Positions 8,238-16,234 of a stretch of 64,000 nucleotides of DNA are shown piece by piece. The position numbers were made by a program, and so were the translations under genes. Within the stretch, counting starts at the first letter, position 1; each line of letters starts with the position of its first letter. The notes below the pieces were generated by a model. That model saw nothing but the letters and a program-made list of their open reading frames with translations. It made no database searches and was not told the origin of the DNA. This DNA comes from an uncultured Chitinophagaceae bacterium (GTDB lineage: Bacteria; Bacteroidota; Bacteroidia; Chitinophagales; Chitinophagaceae): positions 1-64,000 of the forward strand of contig CAKZFX010000012.1 in the NCBI GenBank assembly GCA_936908745.1, written 5' to 3'.

Positions 8238-9347
8238 ATGTCGCAACCATACAGCCAGGCCAAAGCGTTATGGGCCATCACAAGGGCCAGTTTCAAAGCT
8301 ATTTTTAACCAGCCTACGGCAGTAGTTTTCAGTTTGCTGTTCCCGATCATCTTTATTTTGATCTTTGGGGCATTTGGTGGCGGCGGTGCGCCAACGTACC
8401 GGATTACGTTTGCTAAAGATTCCGATACAACGAATGCATTATACGATGTGCTGAAAAATCACCCTGCTATCCGGGTGGTAAACTATCCTGATTCCAACGC
8501 ACTGAACAAAGATCTGACAAGAGGAAGGCTGACGGCTGTTTTATCTATTAAAGAAACAAAAGACAGCGCAGGTACGCCGCATTTTACGATCGATCTGCAT
8601 TCTACTACAGCGAGCAATAACACATTACCGGCATTCAGGCAGGTGCTGGACTATACAAAACTGAAGTTTGAATCGGTTATGTCGGGCAATAAGACCGAAT
8701 ATGTGACAATGGGCAAAGAAAGCATTGCTGAAGTAAGAAAATACCGCCAGATCGATTTCATTCTCCCTGGCCAGTTAGGTTTCTCTATTTTATTCTCTAC
8801 CTTATTTGGTATTGCGTTTACTTTTTATACACTGCGGGAGCAACTCGTGCTGAAACGTTTCTACGCATCGCCGGTCCATCGTGTCAATATCCTATTAGGT
8901 ATCGGCATGAGCCGTTTATTCTTCCAGTTGATCAACGTGGTGGTATTGATCCTCTTTGGTCATTTCTTCCTCAATTTCACTTTGCAGCATGGGGCATTGA
9001 CCTTTGCTGAAATGTTGCTGATGTCCATTATCATGCTCTTCCTCTTAATGGGCGTGGGGCTTATATTCAGCAGCGTGGTGAAATCAGATTCATCCATACC
9101 ATTGCTGATAAACCTCTTTGGTTTCCCGCAAATGTTATTGTCAGGAACCTTTTTCCCGATAGAAGTATTCCCGAAATGGCTGCAAGAAATTTGTAACCTG
9201 CTGCCGCTGACACAATTCAATAATGCGATGCGCAAAATATCATTTGAAGGATTAAGCATACTGGAATGCTGGAAAGAGATCGGTATTCTCGGAATCTGGA
9301 TGGTGATTGTGTATGCGGTTCTTTCCCGTGTCATTAAATGGCAGTAA
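8238..9347 (+). CDS. ABC-2 type transporter permease
   Basis: A 369-residue permease of the ABC-2 / YhgE-DrrB type. One N-terminal membrane helix (SLLFPIIFILIFGAFGG) precedes an extracytoplasmic domain of about 140 residues. A block of five hydrophobic segments follows from about residue 180, with the family's closing sequence GFPQMLLSGTFFPIEVFPKW. No ATP-binding subunit is next to it, so the partner must be encoded elsewhere. The substrate is unknown; relatives export drugs, lipids or polysaccharides. Likely monocistronic. Confidence 0.88.
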   Translation: MSQPYSQAKALWAITRASFKAIFNQPTAVVFSLLFPIIFILIFGAFGGGGAPTYRITFAKDSDTTNALYDVLKNHPAIRVVNYPDSNALNKDLTRGRLTAVLSIKETKDSAGTPHFTIDLHSTTASNNTLPAFRQVLDYTKLKFESVMSGNKTEYVTMGKESIAEVRKYRQIDFILPGQLGFSILFSTLFGIAFTFYTLREQLVLKRFYASPVHRVNILLGIGMSRLFFQLINVVVLILFGHFFLNFTLQHGALTFAEMLLMSIIMLFLLMGVGLIFSSVVKSDSSIPLLINLFGFPQMLLSGTFFPIEVFPKWLQEICNLLPLTQFNNAMRKISFEGLSILECWKEIGILGIWMVIVYAVLSRVIKWQ

Positions 9348-9471
9348 AAGAGTTTATAGTTTATGGTTTTTAGTTTATAGTTGAACCCTACAACCAGATA
9401 CTCTCAAAGGAATAGGCATTTTCAACTTTCAGGAACGATAAATCATAAACAAAAAACGATAAACGAACAAC
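9348..9471. repeat. Word-repeat patch with mirrored arm (GTTTATAG / CATAAAC)
   Basis: The left part repeats TTTATAG, TTTATGG and TTTTTAG. The right part (about 9437-9465) repeats ATAAATCATAAAC and CGATAAAC, roughly the reverse complement of the left words. The two arms could pair as an imperfect hairpin with a loop of about 60 bases. No gene is seen in it. Confidence 0.5.
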
Positions 9472-9975
9472 ATGAAACTTATCAAACTCGGCCTGTTTAG
9501 TTTTATCCTGATATTCTTATTGATAACGGCGATTTCCCTGTTCATTCCTTCCACGATTACGATATCAAAGGCGACAAGATTGCGTGCAACGAAACAGGAA
9601 CTGATGCAGCAATTGGCTAATCCTGGGGAATGGAAAAACTGGTTTCCCGGTGCTGATACGATGCAGGTGCTGATGATAGAAGGTAAACCGCAAGGTCTTA
9701 TCTTAAATGAAAAGAAACAACGCACCTTGCTGATCAACGAGTCGGGCGATACGGCGGTAAGGGCGGTTTATCAGGGCATCAGTAAAAATGTAACCACCGG
9801 CTGGAATGTATTACACGGCGCTTCCACCGATTCTGTTTCCGTGCAATGGTATATGCAATTTAAACTGCGCTGGTATCCCTGGGAAAAATTTGCCAGCCTC
9901 TTGTTTGAAAAGCAATACGGCACACAGATGGAAATGGGATTGAATAAGCTCAAGGCCTATTTGGAAAAGGAGTAA
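9472..9975 (+). CDS. SRPBCC-family protein with N-terminal membrane anchor
   Basis: A 167-residue protein. Residues about 5-25 are one hydrophobic segment, followed by a START/SRPBCC-like domain as in polyketide-cyclase-type proteins. That fold is inferred from the pattern of an initial strand with ATKQELMQQLANPGEWKNWFPG, a central GWNVLHGAS turn and a long C-terminal helix MGLNKLKAYLEKE. The fold binds hydrophobic ligands, but none can be named. It lies alone between two repeat-filled gaps. Confidence 0.65.
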   Translation: MKLIKLGLFSFILIFLLITAISLFIPSTITISKATRLRATKQELMQQLANPGEWKNWFPGADTMQVLMIEGKPQGLILNEKKQRTLLINESGDTAVRAVYQGISKNVTTGWNVLHGASTDSVSVQWYMQFKLRWYPWEKFASLLFEKQYGTQMEMGLNKLKAYLEKE

Positions 9976-9979
9976 TATT

Positions 9980-10134
9980 ATTTTACCGCAGAGAATAAGA
10001 GAAGCAGAGATTTCGCAGACTTGCCTGCTGCAAGCAGGGAGAGATTTAACCGCCAAGGCGGAAAGACGCAAAGTTTCTCTTTGTGATTCTTAGTGTCTTT
10101 GTGGGAAATTTTACCGCAGATCTATGTGTATCTA
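9980..10134. repeat. Dispersed CCGCAGAG repeat with nested hairpin
   Basis: Reads TTTTACCGCAGAGAATAAG, then GCAGAGATTTCGCAGAC, then a hairpin (CCTGCT, loop GCA, AGCAGG, 10024-10038), then TTTAACCGCCAAGGCGG, GACGCAAAG, CTTTGTGATTCTTAGTG and TTTGTGGGAAATTTTACCGCAGA. The same order of words recurs at 42798-43060, and parts recur at 29096-29168. No coding sequence is seen. Confidence 0.6.
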
Positions 10135-10139
10135 TGCAT

Positions 10140-11414
10140 CTATGATCCTATGTGGTTAATAATTAATCTCAACACTCCATATAGTTTTTCCAACTCTTCT
10201 TTATTAATACAATAAGGCGGCATCAGGTAAACCGTATTGCCCAACGGGCGAAGAAAAACAAACTCCTGCATCGCTGTATTGATCACTTTTTCTTTCAGGT
10301 TGCTTAAATAACTGCTTTGTTCCGACTGCAACTCAAAAGCCAGCACCGTTCCGATAGCCCGGGGATTACTGACAGCAGGCGCGAAGTCTTTTAATTTTTC
10401 TGCAAACAAACGATGCTGTTCACTTATATACTCAATGGAAGCAAGACATTCCTCTTTTTGCAACAGTTCAAGACTTGCCAATGCAGCAGCGCAGGCAATA
10501 GGATTGGCTGTATACGAATGGCCATGAAAAAAAGTAAGCTGTTTGTCCTCGCTTAAAAAGGCATCAAACACTTTTTGCGTACAGGCTGTGATAGAAAGCG
10601 GCAATGTGCCACCGGTTAATCCTTTTGACAAACAAATAATATCCGGTTTATGATGCAGGTTTTCCGATGCAAATAAATTGCCTGTTCTTCCAAAGCCTGT
10701 CATCACTTCGTCAGCGATACACAAAATATCGTTTTGTTTAAAATGACAAATGGTTTCATTCAGCCATTCGGCGCTGTAAATATTCATGCCGCCAGCGGCC
10801 TGTAACAGCGGTTCATAAATAAAACAAGCGATTTCATGTAATGGCAAACTATACTGCGAAAGTTCTTCGCCCGGCTCAATAAAAATAACTTCAAACAAAT
10901 ATTGCTGGAAAGCGATCGTAAACACACCTCTTTCACTCACACTCATAGCGCCGAACGTGTCGCCATGGTACGCATTTTTCAGTGCGACGATTTTTGTCCT
11001 TCTAAGGTTGCCTTGATTCTGATGCAGTTGCATCGCCATTTTCAGCGCCACTTCCACTGCCGTGGAACCATTATCAGAATAAAATACTTTGGAAAAAGAG
11101 CCCGGCAACAGCGGCAATAAGTTTTCGGCCAACTGCACTGCAGGCGCATGCGTACAGCCAGCAAAAATTACATGCCCCAGTTGTTTCGCCTGCTCATATA
11201 TTTTTTCAGCTATATATGGATGCGAATGACCATGAATAGTCGTCCACCAGCTACTGATAGCGTCCATATACCGGTTCCCCTTTTCATCTACCAGGTACAA
11301 GCCTTCCGCTTTTACCACCGGCAGCAATTCTGGCATGGATTTATGCTGTGTATAAGGGTGCCAGATGACTTCTGTGTCCCGCTGGCTTAATGTTTTTGCT
11401 GGCTGGTTATTCAA
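10140..11414 (-). CDS. bioA: Adenosylmethionine-8-amino-7-oxononanoate aminotransferase
   Basis: DAPA synthase of biotin synthesis: transfers the amino group of S-adenosylmethionine to KAPA, using PLP. The 424-residue protein shows the BioA-type start VIWHPYTQHKSM (residues 17-27), the motif DAISSWWTTIHGHSHP, the PLP aspartate in ADEVMTGFGRTG (D235) and the Schiff-base lysine K264 in CLSKGLTGG. The only possible start before the conserved WHPYTQ block is a TTG at 11414, since an in-frame stop lies four codons upstream. A minus-strand TAGTTTTG (11439-11432) is a likely -7 box. No other bio gene is adjacent. Confidence 0.94.
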   Translation of the reverse strand: MNNQPAKTLSQRDTEVIWHPYTQHKSMPELLPVVKAEGLYLVDEKGNRYMDAISSWWTTIHGHSHPYIAEKIYEQAKQLGHVIFAGCTHAPAVQLAENLLPLLPGSFSKVFYSDNGSTAVEVALKMAMQLHQNQGNLRRTKIVALKNAYHGDTFGAMSVSERGVFTIAFQQYLFEVIFIEPGEELSQYSLPLHEIACFIYEPLLQAAGGMNIYSAEWLNETICHFKQNDILCIADEVMTGFGRTGNLFASENLHHKPDIICLSKGLTGGTLPLSITACTQKVFDAFLSEDKQLTFFHGHSYTANPIACAAALASLELLQKEECLASIEYISEQHRLFAEKLKDFAPAVSNPRAIGTVLAFELQSEQSSYLSNLKEKVINTAMQEFVFLRPLGNTVYLMPPYCINKEELEKLYGVLRLIINHIGS

Positions 11415-11445
11415 ACTGTAATTTTAATTGTCAAAACTATTAGCT

Positions 11446-12294
11446 ATGCACGGTTTACGGAAACTATTTTATACAATTTTAGCAGTGTTTATTACAAGCG
11501 GTTCCTTTGCACAGGATCTTCCAGATACAGTGTTGTATGCAAAAGACAGTGTGATAGATGTGAACGCTATGGTTGATTGCCAGTCTGCTTTTTTTGAAAG
11601 AACGGAGCGAGTGCCTTCTTTTGGAAGCACCAAAATTGTAAACAAAGCAGGTAAGATCGTTACGATGACCTCTTTCCTGGCCAGCAACGATATGGGTGTC
11701 GAATCACAACATGCGGTGATTGACCTCGACAATGATGGTAAAAAAGAACTGGTGATCTTCAACTATACCGGCGGCGCCCACTGCTGCGATGAATATTATT
11801 TCTTTAAAAATATTGGCTTGAACAAATACCAGTACATCGGCAAAACATTTGGCGGCGATGTATGTGTAAATGATAAAAATGAATTTGTTTACTACTTCAA
11901 TCAAAGCTTTGGCTACTTTTTTACCTGCTTTGCCTGTACCTATGCCGACAACAGCGACGAAGGGCCATTGCCGGTTGACCATATTACGCTGCAATACCAG
12001 AAAGGCAAACTGGCCGTGAAAAAAGGAGATTCCGAGCTCCGCAGCATGATCAATGACAACCTCGCCAAGCTGGCCGAACAACCTTACCAGCCATTGGAAG
12101 AAGATATTGACCAGGATAATGGCCTGCGGAAAGAGTTTGCCAAAAACCTCGCTGTTTTCTACTACTCTTTTGGCAAAAACATAGCTCAAACACAAGCCCT
12201 GTTCAATAAATACTACAAACACCCGGATGCCAAAAAAGTATGGGCTGCTTTTGTAAAGCAACTCCAGTACATGAAAAAGGACAATACTTTCTAA
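11446..12294 (+). CDS. Secreted protein with one calcium-loop-like motif, unknown function
   Basis: About 282 residues. A signal peptide (GLRKLFYTILAVFITSGSFAQ) runs to about residue 22. Near residue 95 a DLDNDGKKELVI segment resembles the Dx[DN]xDG calcium loops of FG-GAP/VCBS-like domains, followed by a cysteine-rich stretch (GGAHCCDEYY, then CVN and FTCFACTY). The C-terminal third is helical and polar. I do not recognise a named family. The start is ATG 11446, not the TTG 18 bases earlier, because the signal peptide begins there. It is divergent from bioA with a 31-base gap. Confidence 0.7.
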   Translation: MHGLRKLFYTILAVFITSGSFAQDLPDTVLYAKDSVIDVNAMVDCQSAFFERTERVPSFGSTKIVNKAGKIVTMTSFLASNDMGVESQHAVIDLDNDGKKELVIFNYTGGAHCCDEYYFFKNIGLNKYQYIGKTFGGDVCVNDKNEFVYYFNQSFGYFFTCFACTYADNSDEGPLPVDHITLQYQKGKLAVKKGDSELRSMINDNLAKLAEQPYQPLEEDIDQDNGLRKEFAKNLAVFYYSFGKNIAQTQALFNKYYKHPDAKKVWAAFVKQLQYMKKDNTF

Positions 12295-12297
12295 CCA

Positions 12298-12329
12298 GTG
12301 CAACGAATACCCTTTTGCGATTGTCAGTC
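12298..12329 (+). promoter_or_regulatory. Putative ECF-sigma promoter upstream of the sigma gene
   Basis: GTGCAACG at 12298-12305, 16 bases, then TGTCAGTC at 12322-12329, ending 17 bases before the sigma start. The same two boxes with the same spacing precede the LVIVD gene (14357-14388). The layout (AAC-containing -35, GTC-containing -10, 16-base spacer) is what ECF sigma factors usually recognise, so autoregulation is inferred. Confidence 0.55.
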
Positions 12330-12346
12330 ACCCTGTAACAGCCATT

Positions 12347-12907
12347 ATGGATGAACGCCAGTTGGTAAAAGACTGCCTGAAAGGGAAACCCGCGGCGCAG
12401 CGGGAGCTATACGAGCATTTTGCAAAAAATATGCTTGGGGTTTGTTATCGCTATACCAAATCGCTGAAAGATGCCGAAGATGTGTTGCAGGAAGGGTTTG
12501 TAAAAGTGTTTCTCGGTCTCAAACAGTACAAATTTGAAGGCCAGTTGGGCGCATGGATCCGCCGGATCATGGTGAATACAGCCTTGAATTTCCTGAAACG
12601 CAACAGCAAGTACCGGGCAGAAATGTTTTTTACCGAACAGCCGCTGCACCCGGTAACGGATGACAATCCCATCGTGGCTTTACAGGCGAAAGAACTGGCT
12701 GACCTGGTGCGGCAACTGCCACATGGCTACCAGACTATTTTCAACCTGCATGCCGTGGAAGGTTATTCGCATGTGGAAATAGGTGAAATGCTCGGCATCA
12801 GCGACGGCACATCCCGTTCGCAATATGCAAGGGCAAGAGGCTTGCTGATCAGCTGGCTGGAAGAACTATCTGTTGAACAAAAAAAGAAGAACTATGCCGG
12901 TCAATGA
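12347..12907 (+). CDS. RNA polymerase ECF sigma factor
   Basis: A 186-residue sigma-70 family factor of the extracytoplasmic-function type. Region 2 spans about residues 20-90 (YRYTKSLKDAEDVLQEGFVK, then AWIRRIMVNTALNFLKR). Region 4 spans about 120-175, with the helix-turn-helix YSHVEIGEMLGISDGTSRS. There is no region 1 or 3. Its stop codon lies 14 bases inside the next gene, so the two are translationally coupled. The upstream 12298-12329 element is repeated before the third gene of the cluster, suggesting that the factor drives its own operon and the LVIVD gene. Confidence 0.92.
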   Translation: MDERQLVKDCLKGKPAAQRELYEHFAKNMLGVCYRYTKSLKDAEDVLQEGFVKVFLGLKQYKFEGQLGAWIRRIMVNTALNFLKRNSKYRAEMFFTEQPLHPVTDDNPIVALQAKELADLVRQLPHGYQTIFNLHAVEGYSHVEIGEMLGISDGTSRSQYARARGLLISWLEELSVEQKKKNYAGQ

Positions 12908-14357
12908 ATTTGAAAGACAGGTGCAGCAAAAGATGGATGAGCTGCAACTCCGGCCTTCCGCTGAAGTGTGGGAAGAGGTGGAGAAAAAAATGCGTAAAGA
13001 AAAGAAACGGAGGCGGCTGTTCATCTGGTTGCCACTGCTGGCATTGCTGCTGGGCGGCACGGCTGCATTATTATATATTAATAAGGGCAGGAACGATAAC
13101 AATATGCCGGTTGCTGTTCAGCCGGACGGCACGGAAAAAAACACAGGATCGGAAAACAAAACCAATACAACGAACGCACCGGAAACTTCACAAACGAATA
13201 CATCGGCTAATCTATCAAACGGAACGCAAAGCCAACCCGCTGAAACCGCTGCTGATAACAATAAAGAAAATAGTAACAGCACAACACCTGTTTTGCAACA
13301 ACAAAAGCAACCGGCTCCTGCCAATGAAAATGCTTCATTCGCTGTGACGCCTGCTTCAAAAAATAAGAAAAGGACGGCAGAAAATAAGAACCATAAAGAA
13401 GAAAACAATCTTGTTATTTCCAGCCAGCCCGTTGAAATAAACAATAAGAAAGAAACAGCCGTTACAACAACAACAGCGACAACGGAAACGACTACACCGC
13501 TTTCCGACGAAAGCAAAACTGTTGAAACGCCGGATAGTCTTATTGTGAAAAAAGAAACGGTGACAACGCCGGCTGCTGATTCAGTCACAACAAAACCGGC
13601 CGTCAGCATACAACTGAAACAAAACAAATGGAAATGGGGCGTAACTGCGCAAACAGGTATTTCCAATACAAGAAAAGGCGATCTCTTTAGTTCCGACAAA
13701 GAACTCCTGTACGCAAGTCCTGACTTTGCACTGGGCAATACAAGCGGGCCTTTTGCACCACCGGTGCTGGTAGAATCGCCAACAGCCAATATTTCTTTCG
13801 GGCTCAAATTATTTGGACAAAAAGAAGTAAGCAAACGGGTGAGTTTGCAGGCTGGTTTGCAATACCAGTATTTCAGCACACAGGTAAGAGTGGGTGCAAA
13901 AGTGATGGGGCAACAACGGGTGAACAATGATATCAGCGCCGGCCTCGTCGTTGATCAATACTATACAGCCTCCAGCAATCCTGCAAACCGTCACACCAAT
14001 ACCTATCATTTTGCCGGGTTGAATGCCGGGCTTTCATGGAAATTCATTGACAAAAAACGTTTCTCGTTGCATTGGGACAATGATGTAAGTGTAAACCGTT
14101 TGTTATCCACCAACTCTCTTTTATTTGATCGTTCTTTCCGTGGCTACTATACTGACCAGGAGGCATTTTCAAAGACCCAACTATTTATTAATACAGGTCT
14201 TTCAACGCCGGTACTGCGGCAAAAAAGTTTCACACTGATGACTGCTGCTTTTGTATCGTATGGTCTTACGCCTGTGTTGCGAAAATCAACTGCGGAAAAT
14301 GCGCATTTACTGAACTATGGCCTCGGGCTTAAATTTATTTTTAATTCCAGGCAATAG
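12894..14357 (+). CDS. Membrane-anchored protein with anti-sigma-like head and beta-barrel-like C-terminus
   Basis: 487 residues from ATG 12894, overlapping the sigma gene by 14 bases. Residues 1-40 are a charged helical head (MPVNEFERQVQQKMDELQ...WEEVEKKM) ending in KEKKRRRR-type basic residues. Residues 42-62 form one membrane helix. Residues 65-240 are a Thr/Asn/Gln/Lys-rich, low-complexity linker. Residues 245-487 alternate like an outer-membrane beta-barrel (KWGVTAQTGIS, SFGLKLFG, LQAGLQYQYF, NAGLSWKF, LNYGLGLKFIF). The head position and gene coupling suggest an anti-sigma role. The whole would link inner membrane, periplasm and outer membrane. Topology and role are inference. Confidence 0.72.
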   Translation: MPVNEFERQVQQKMDELQLRPSAEVWEEVEKKMRKEKKRRRLFIWLPLLALLLGGTAALLYINKGRNDNNMPVAVQPDGTEKNTGSENKTNTTNAPETSQTNTSANLSNGTQSQPAETAADNNKENSNSTTPVLQQQKQPAPANENASFAVTPASKNKKRTAENKNHKEENNLVISSQPVEINNKKETAVTTTTATTETTTPLSDESKTVETPDSLIVKKETVTTPAADSVTTKPAVSIQLKQNKWKWGVTAQTGISNTRKGDLFSSDKELLYASPDFALGNTSGPFAPPVLVESPTANISFGLKLFGQKEVSKRVSLQAGLQYQYFSTQVRVGAKVMGQQRVNNDISAGLVVDQYYTASSNPANRHTNTYHFAGLNAGLSWKFIDKKRFSLHWDNDVSVNRLLSTNSLLFDRSFRGYYTDQEAFSKTQLFINTGLSTPVLRQKSFTLMTAAFVSYGLTPVLRKSTAENAHLLNYGLGLKFIFNSRQ

Positions 14358-14388
14358 TGCAACGGTTGATAAACGCTGGTTGTCAGCT
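14357..14388 (+). promoter_or_regulatory. Putative ECF-sigma promoter upstream of LVIVD gene
   Basis: GTGCAACG at 14357-14364, 16 bases, TGTCAGCT at 14381-14388, ending 17 bases before the start codon at 14406. Box sequence, spacing and distance to the ATG all match the element before the sigma gene. Confidence 0.55.
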
Positions 14389-14405
14389 ATGACAAACCAA
14401 CTGCC

Positions 14406-15656
14406 ATGCAATTAAAATTTATTTCGAAAGCCGCTTTTATTTTGCTGCTTAGTATGCCGGTGATCTTCTCAGCCTGTATAAAAGATAGCTGTAAAAAAGT
14501 ATATACCTACAGCTACTTCGTTCCTGTTTACAAAACAAAAGAGGAAGTGCGTGCCAACATCAAAAGCAATGCACCCCGTGAATTGAAAAACACCGGGAAG
14601 CTGTATATGTACGGCCATTATATTTTCCTGAGTGAAACGGATAAAGGCGTTCATATTATTGACAACAGCAATCCTTCATCACCCCGCAATACAGGATTTA
14701 TTGATATCCCCGGTACATTGGACTTAGCCGTGAAAGGAAACACATTGTACGCTGACCTTTATACGGATCTTGTTACGATTGATATTTCCAATCCTGCAAA
14801 TGTTGTGTTGAAAAAAGTAACAGAAAATGTGTTTGCGTATCGTTACTGGGGCGGAGGTTTTTCTGCTGATAATAATGCGGTGATCGTGGATTGGCAGAAA
14901 AGAGATACCACCGTTACTGAAAGCTGTGACAACGGTCTTGTCTTTGCGATGGACAATACAGTATTCCTTGCTTCTTCTTCGTCTGGCAGCGCTTCTGCAC
15001 CCACAGGTGTTGGCGGTTCAATGGCACGCTTCACTATTATGAACGATCGGTTATACACGGTTACCAACACTGATTTGGATGTGTTTAATATCAGCAACAG
15101 TAATAATCCTGTAAAAGGCGCCCGGGTAAGCGTGGGAACAAATATTGAAACGATTTATCCTTTCAAAGAAAGCTTGTTTATCGGTTCTATGAATGGAATG
15201 TTTATTTACAATGTTGGCAATCCTGACAACCCGGTAAAAACAGGCCAGTTCAACCATGTGCGCACCTGCGATCCCGTTATAGCGGATGATACACATGCCT
15301 ATGTCACCTTGCGGTCAGGAACACCCTGCACCGGCTTTACCAATGAACTGGATGTGCTCCGTCTCAATGGCGTTTCCAACCCTACGCTGGTAAAAGTGTA
15401 CCAATTGAAAAACCCACATGGTTTATCAAAAGACGGCAACAGTTTATTTATCTGCGATGATGGTTTGAAAGTGTATAATGCGTCGGATGTAAACAACCTG
15501 CAACTGCTCCAGCATATAAAAGACGCAGAAACATTTGATGTGATTGCCCGCAACAATGTGGCCCTTGTTGTGGCAAAAGACGGATTGTATCAATATGATT
15601 ATTCAGATATAGCGAATGTAAAATTGTTAAGCAAACTTTCTGTAACCCGTCAATAA
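14406..15656 (+). CDS. LVIVD-repeat surface lipoprotein
   Basis: 416 residues. A lipoprotein signal ends at the lipobox FSAC with C24. The mature part is built of beta-propeller-like LVIVD repeats, each a hydrophobic strand plus (D/N)xSNP: HIIDNSNPSSP, VTIDISNPANV, DVFNISNSNNP, FIYNVGNPDNP, KVYNASDVNN, YQYDYSDIAN. LVIVD proteins are extracellular or periplasmic with unknown ligands. It has its own copy of the putative ECF promoter and is translationally coupled to the next gene (TAAATG). It is probably the effector or sensor surface component of this sigma cluster. Confidence 0.85.
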   Translation: MQLKFISKAAFILLLSMPVIFSACIKDSCKKVYTYSYFVPVYKTKEEVRANIKSNAPRELKNTGKLYMYGHYIFLSETDKGVHIIDNSNPSSPRNTGFIDIPGTLDLAVKGNTLYADLYTDLVTIDISNPANVVLKKVTENVFAYRYWGGGFSADNNAVIVDWQKRDTTVTESCDNGLVFAMDNTVFLASSSSGSASAPTGVGGSMARFTIMNDRLYTVTNTDLDVFNISNSNNPVKGARVSVGTNIETIYPFKESLFIGSMNGMFIYNVGNPDNPVKTGQFNHVRTCDPVIADDTHAYVTLRSGTPCTGFTNELDVLRLNGVSNPTLVKVYQLKNPHGLSKDGNSLFICDDGLKVYNASDVNNLQLLQHIKDAETFDVIARNNVALVVAKDGLYQYDYSDIANVKLLSKLSVTRQ

Positions 15657-16229
15657 ATGAAAACGATCTTATTCATTCTTTTCCTGCTTCCTGTTGCAGT
15701 CCTGGCACAACCGGAAAAGAAATGTGATTGCTATTGGAATACAACTCTCGAAGCCGGCGCCATCGGTGGCGAAAAAGAAGTGAAACCCTTATTTACATTA
15801 AGCAGTGGCTGGTCCATCCGTAACTTTTATGCAGGAATAGGTTTGGGCCTGGACTATTACAGGTTCAGGTCTATTCCTCTCTTTGCCGATGCACGTTTCA
15901 ATCTCGATAAAAGAAGAAAAGGCTTTCTCTATGCAAGAGCAGGTTATAATTTTCCTTTTTCCAATGAATCAGAAATAAATACCTGGGGCCCTGAGACCAC
16001 TAATGAATTTAACGGTGGTTTTTATATGGATACTGGTGTGGGTCATACCATCCTTACGGGCAAACTAAACCGTTTATTTATCAGCGCCGGTTATAGTCAT
16101 AAAGCGATTTCAAACAGGATAGGTATTACTTATCCTTGTTTGATCCCGCCTTGTCCTGAAAATTTTGAAACCTACAAATACAGTATGGGACGCATCACCG
16201 CAAAGCTTGGCTGGATAATAGGTAAGTAA
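15657..16229 (+). CDS. Small outer-membrane beta-barrel-like protein
   Basis: 190 residues with a signal peptide (MKTILFILFLLPVAVLAQ). The rest alternates in short amphipathic strands with aromatic ends (FYAGIGLGLDYYRFR, GFLYARAGYNFPFS, LFISAGYSHKAIS, GRITAKLGWIIGK), typical of 8-strand outer-membrane barrels. A cysteine pair sits near the N-terminus (KKCDCYW) and another in the loop YPCLIPPCPE. The ATG directly follows the LVIVD stop, so it is last in that transcript. It ends with a short gap to the convergent queG. No specific function can be named. Confidence 0.75.
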   Translation: MKTILFILFLLPVAVLAQPEKKCDCYWNTTLEAGAIGGEKEVKPLFTLSSGWSIRNFYAGIGLGLDYYRFRSIPLFADARFNLDKRRKGFLYARAGYNFPFSNESEINTWGPETTNEFNGGFYMDTGVGHTILTGKLNRLFISAGYSHKAISNRIGITYPCLIPPCPENFETYKYSMGRITAKLGWIIGK

Positions 16230-16234
16230 GCTGG

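Noticed and set aside
13118..13927. 269-codon minus-strand frame, rich in Ser/Val
   Set aside because: Opposite the Thr/Asn-rich linker of the anti-sigma/barrel protein. Low-complexity codons produce long antisense frames by chance.
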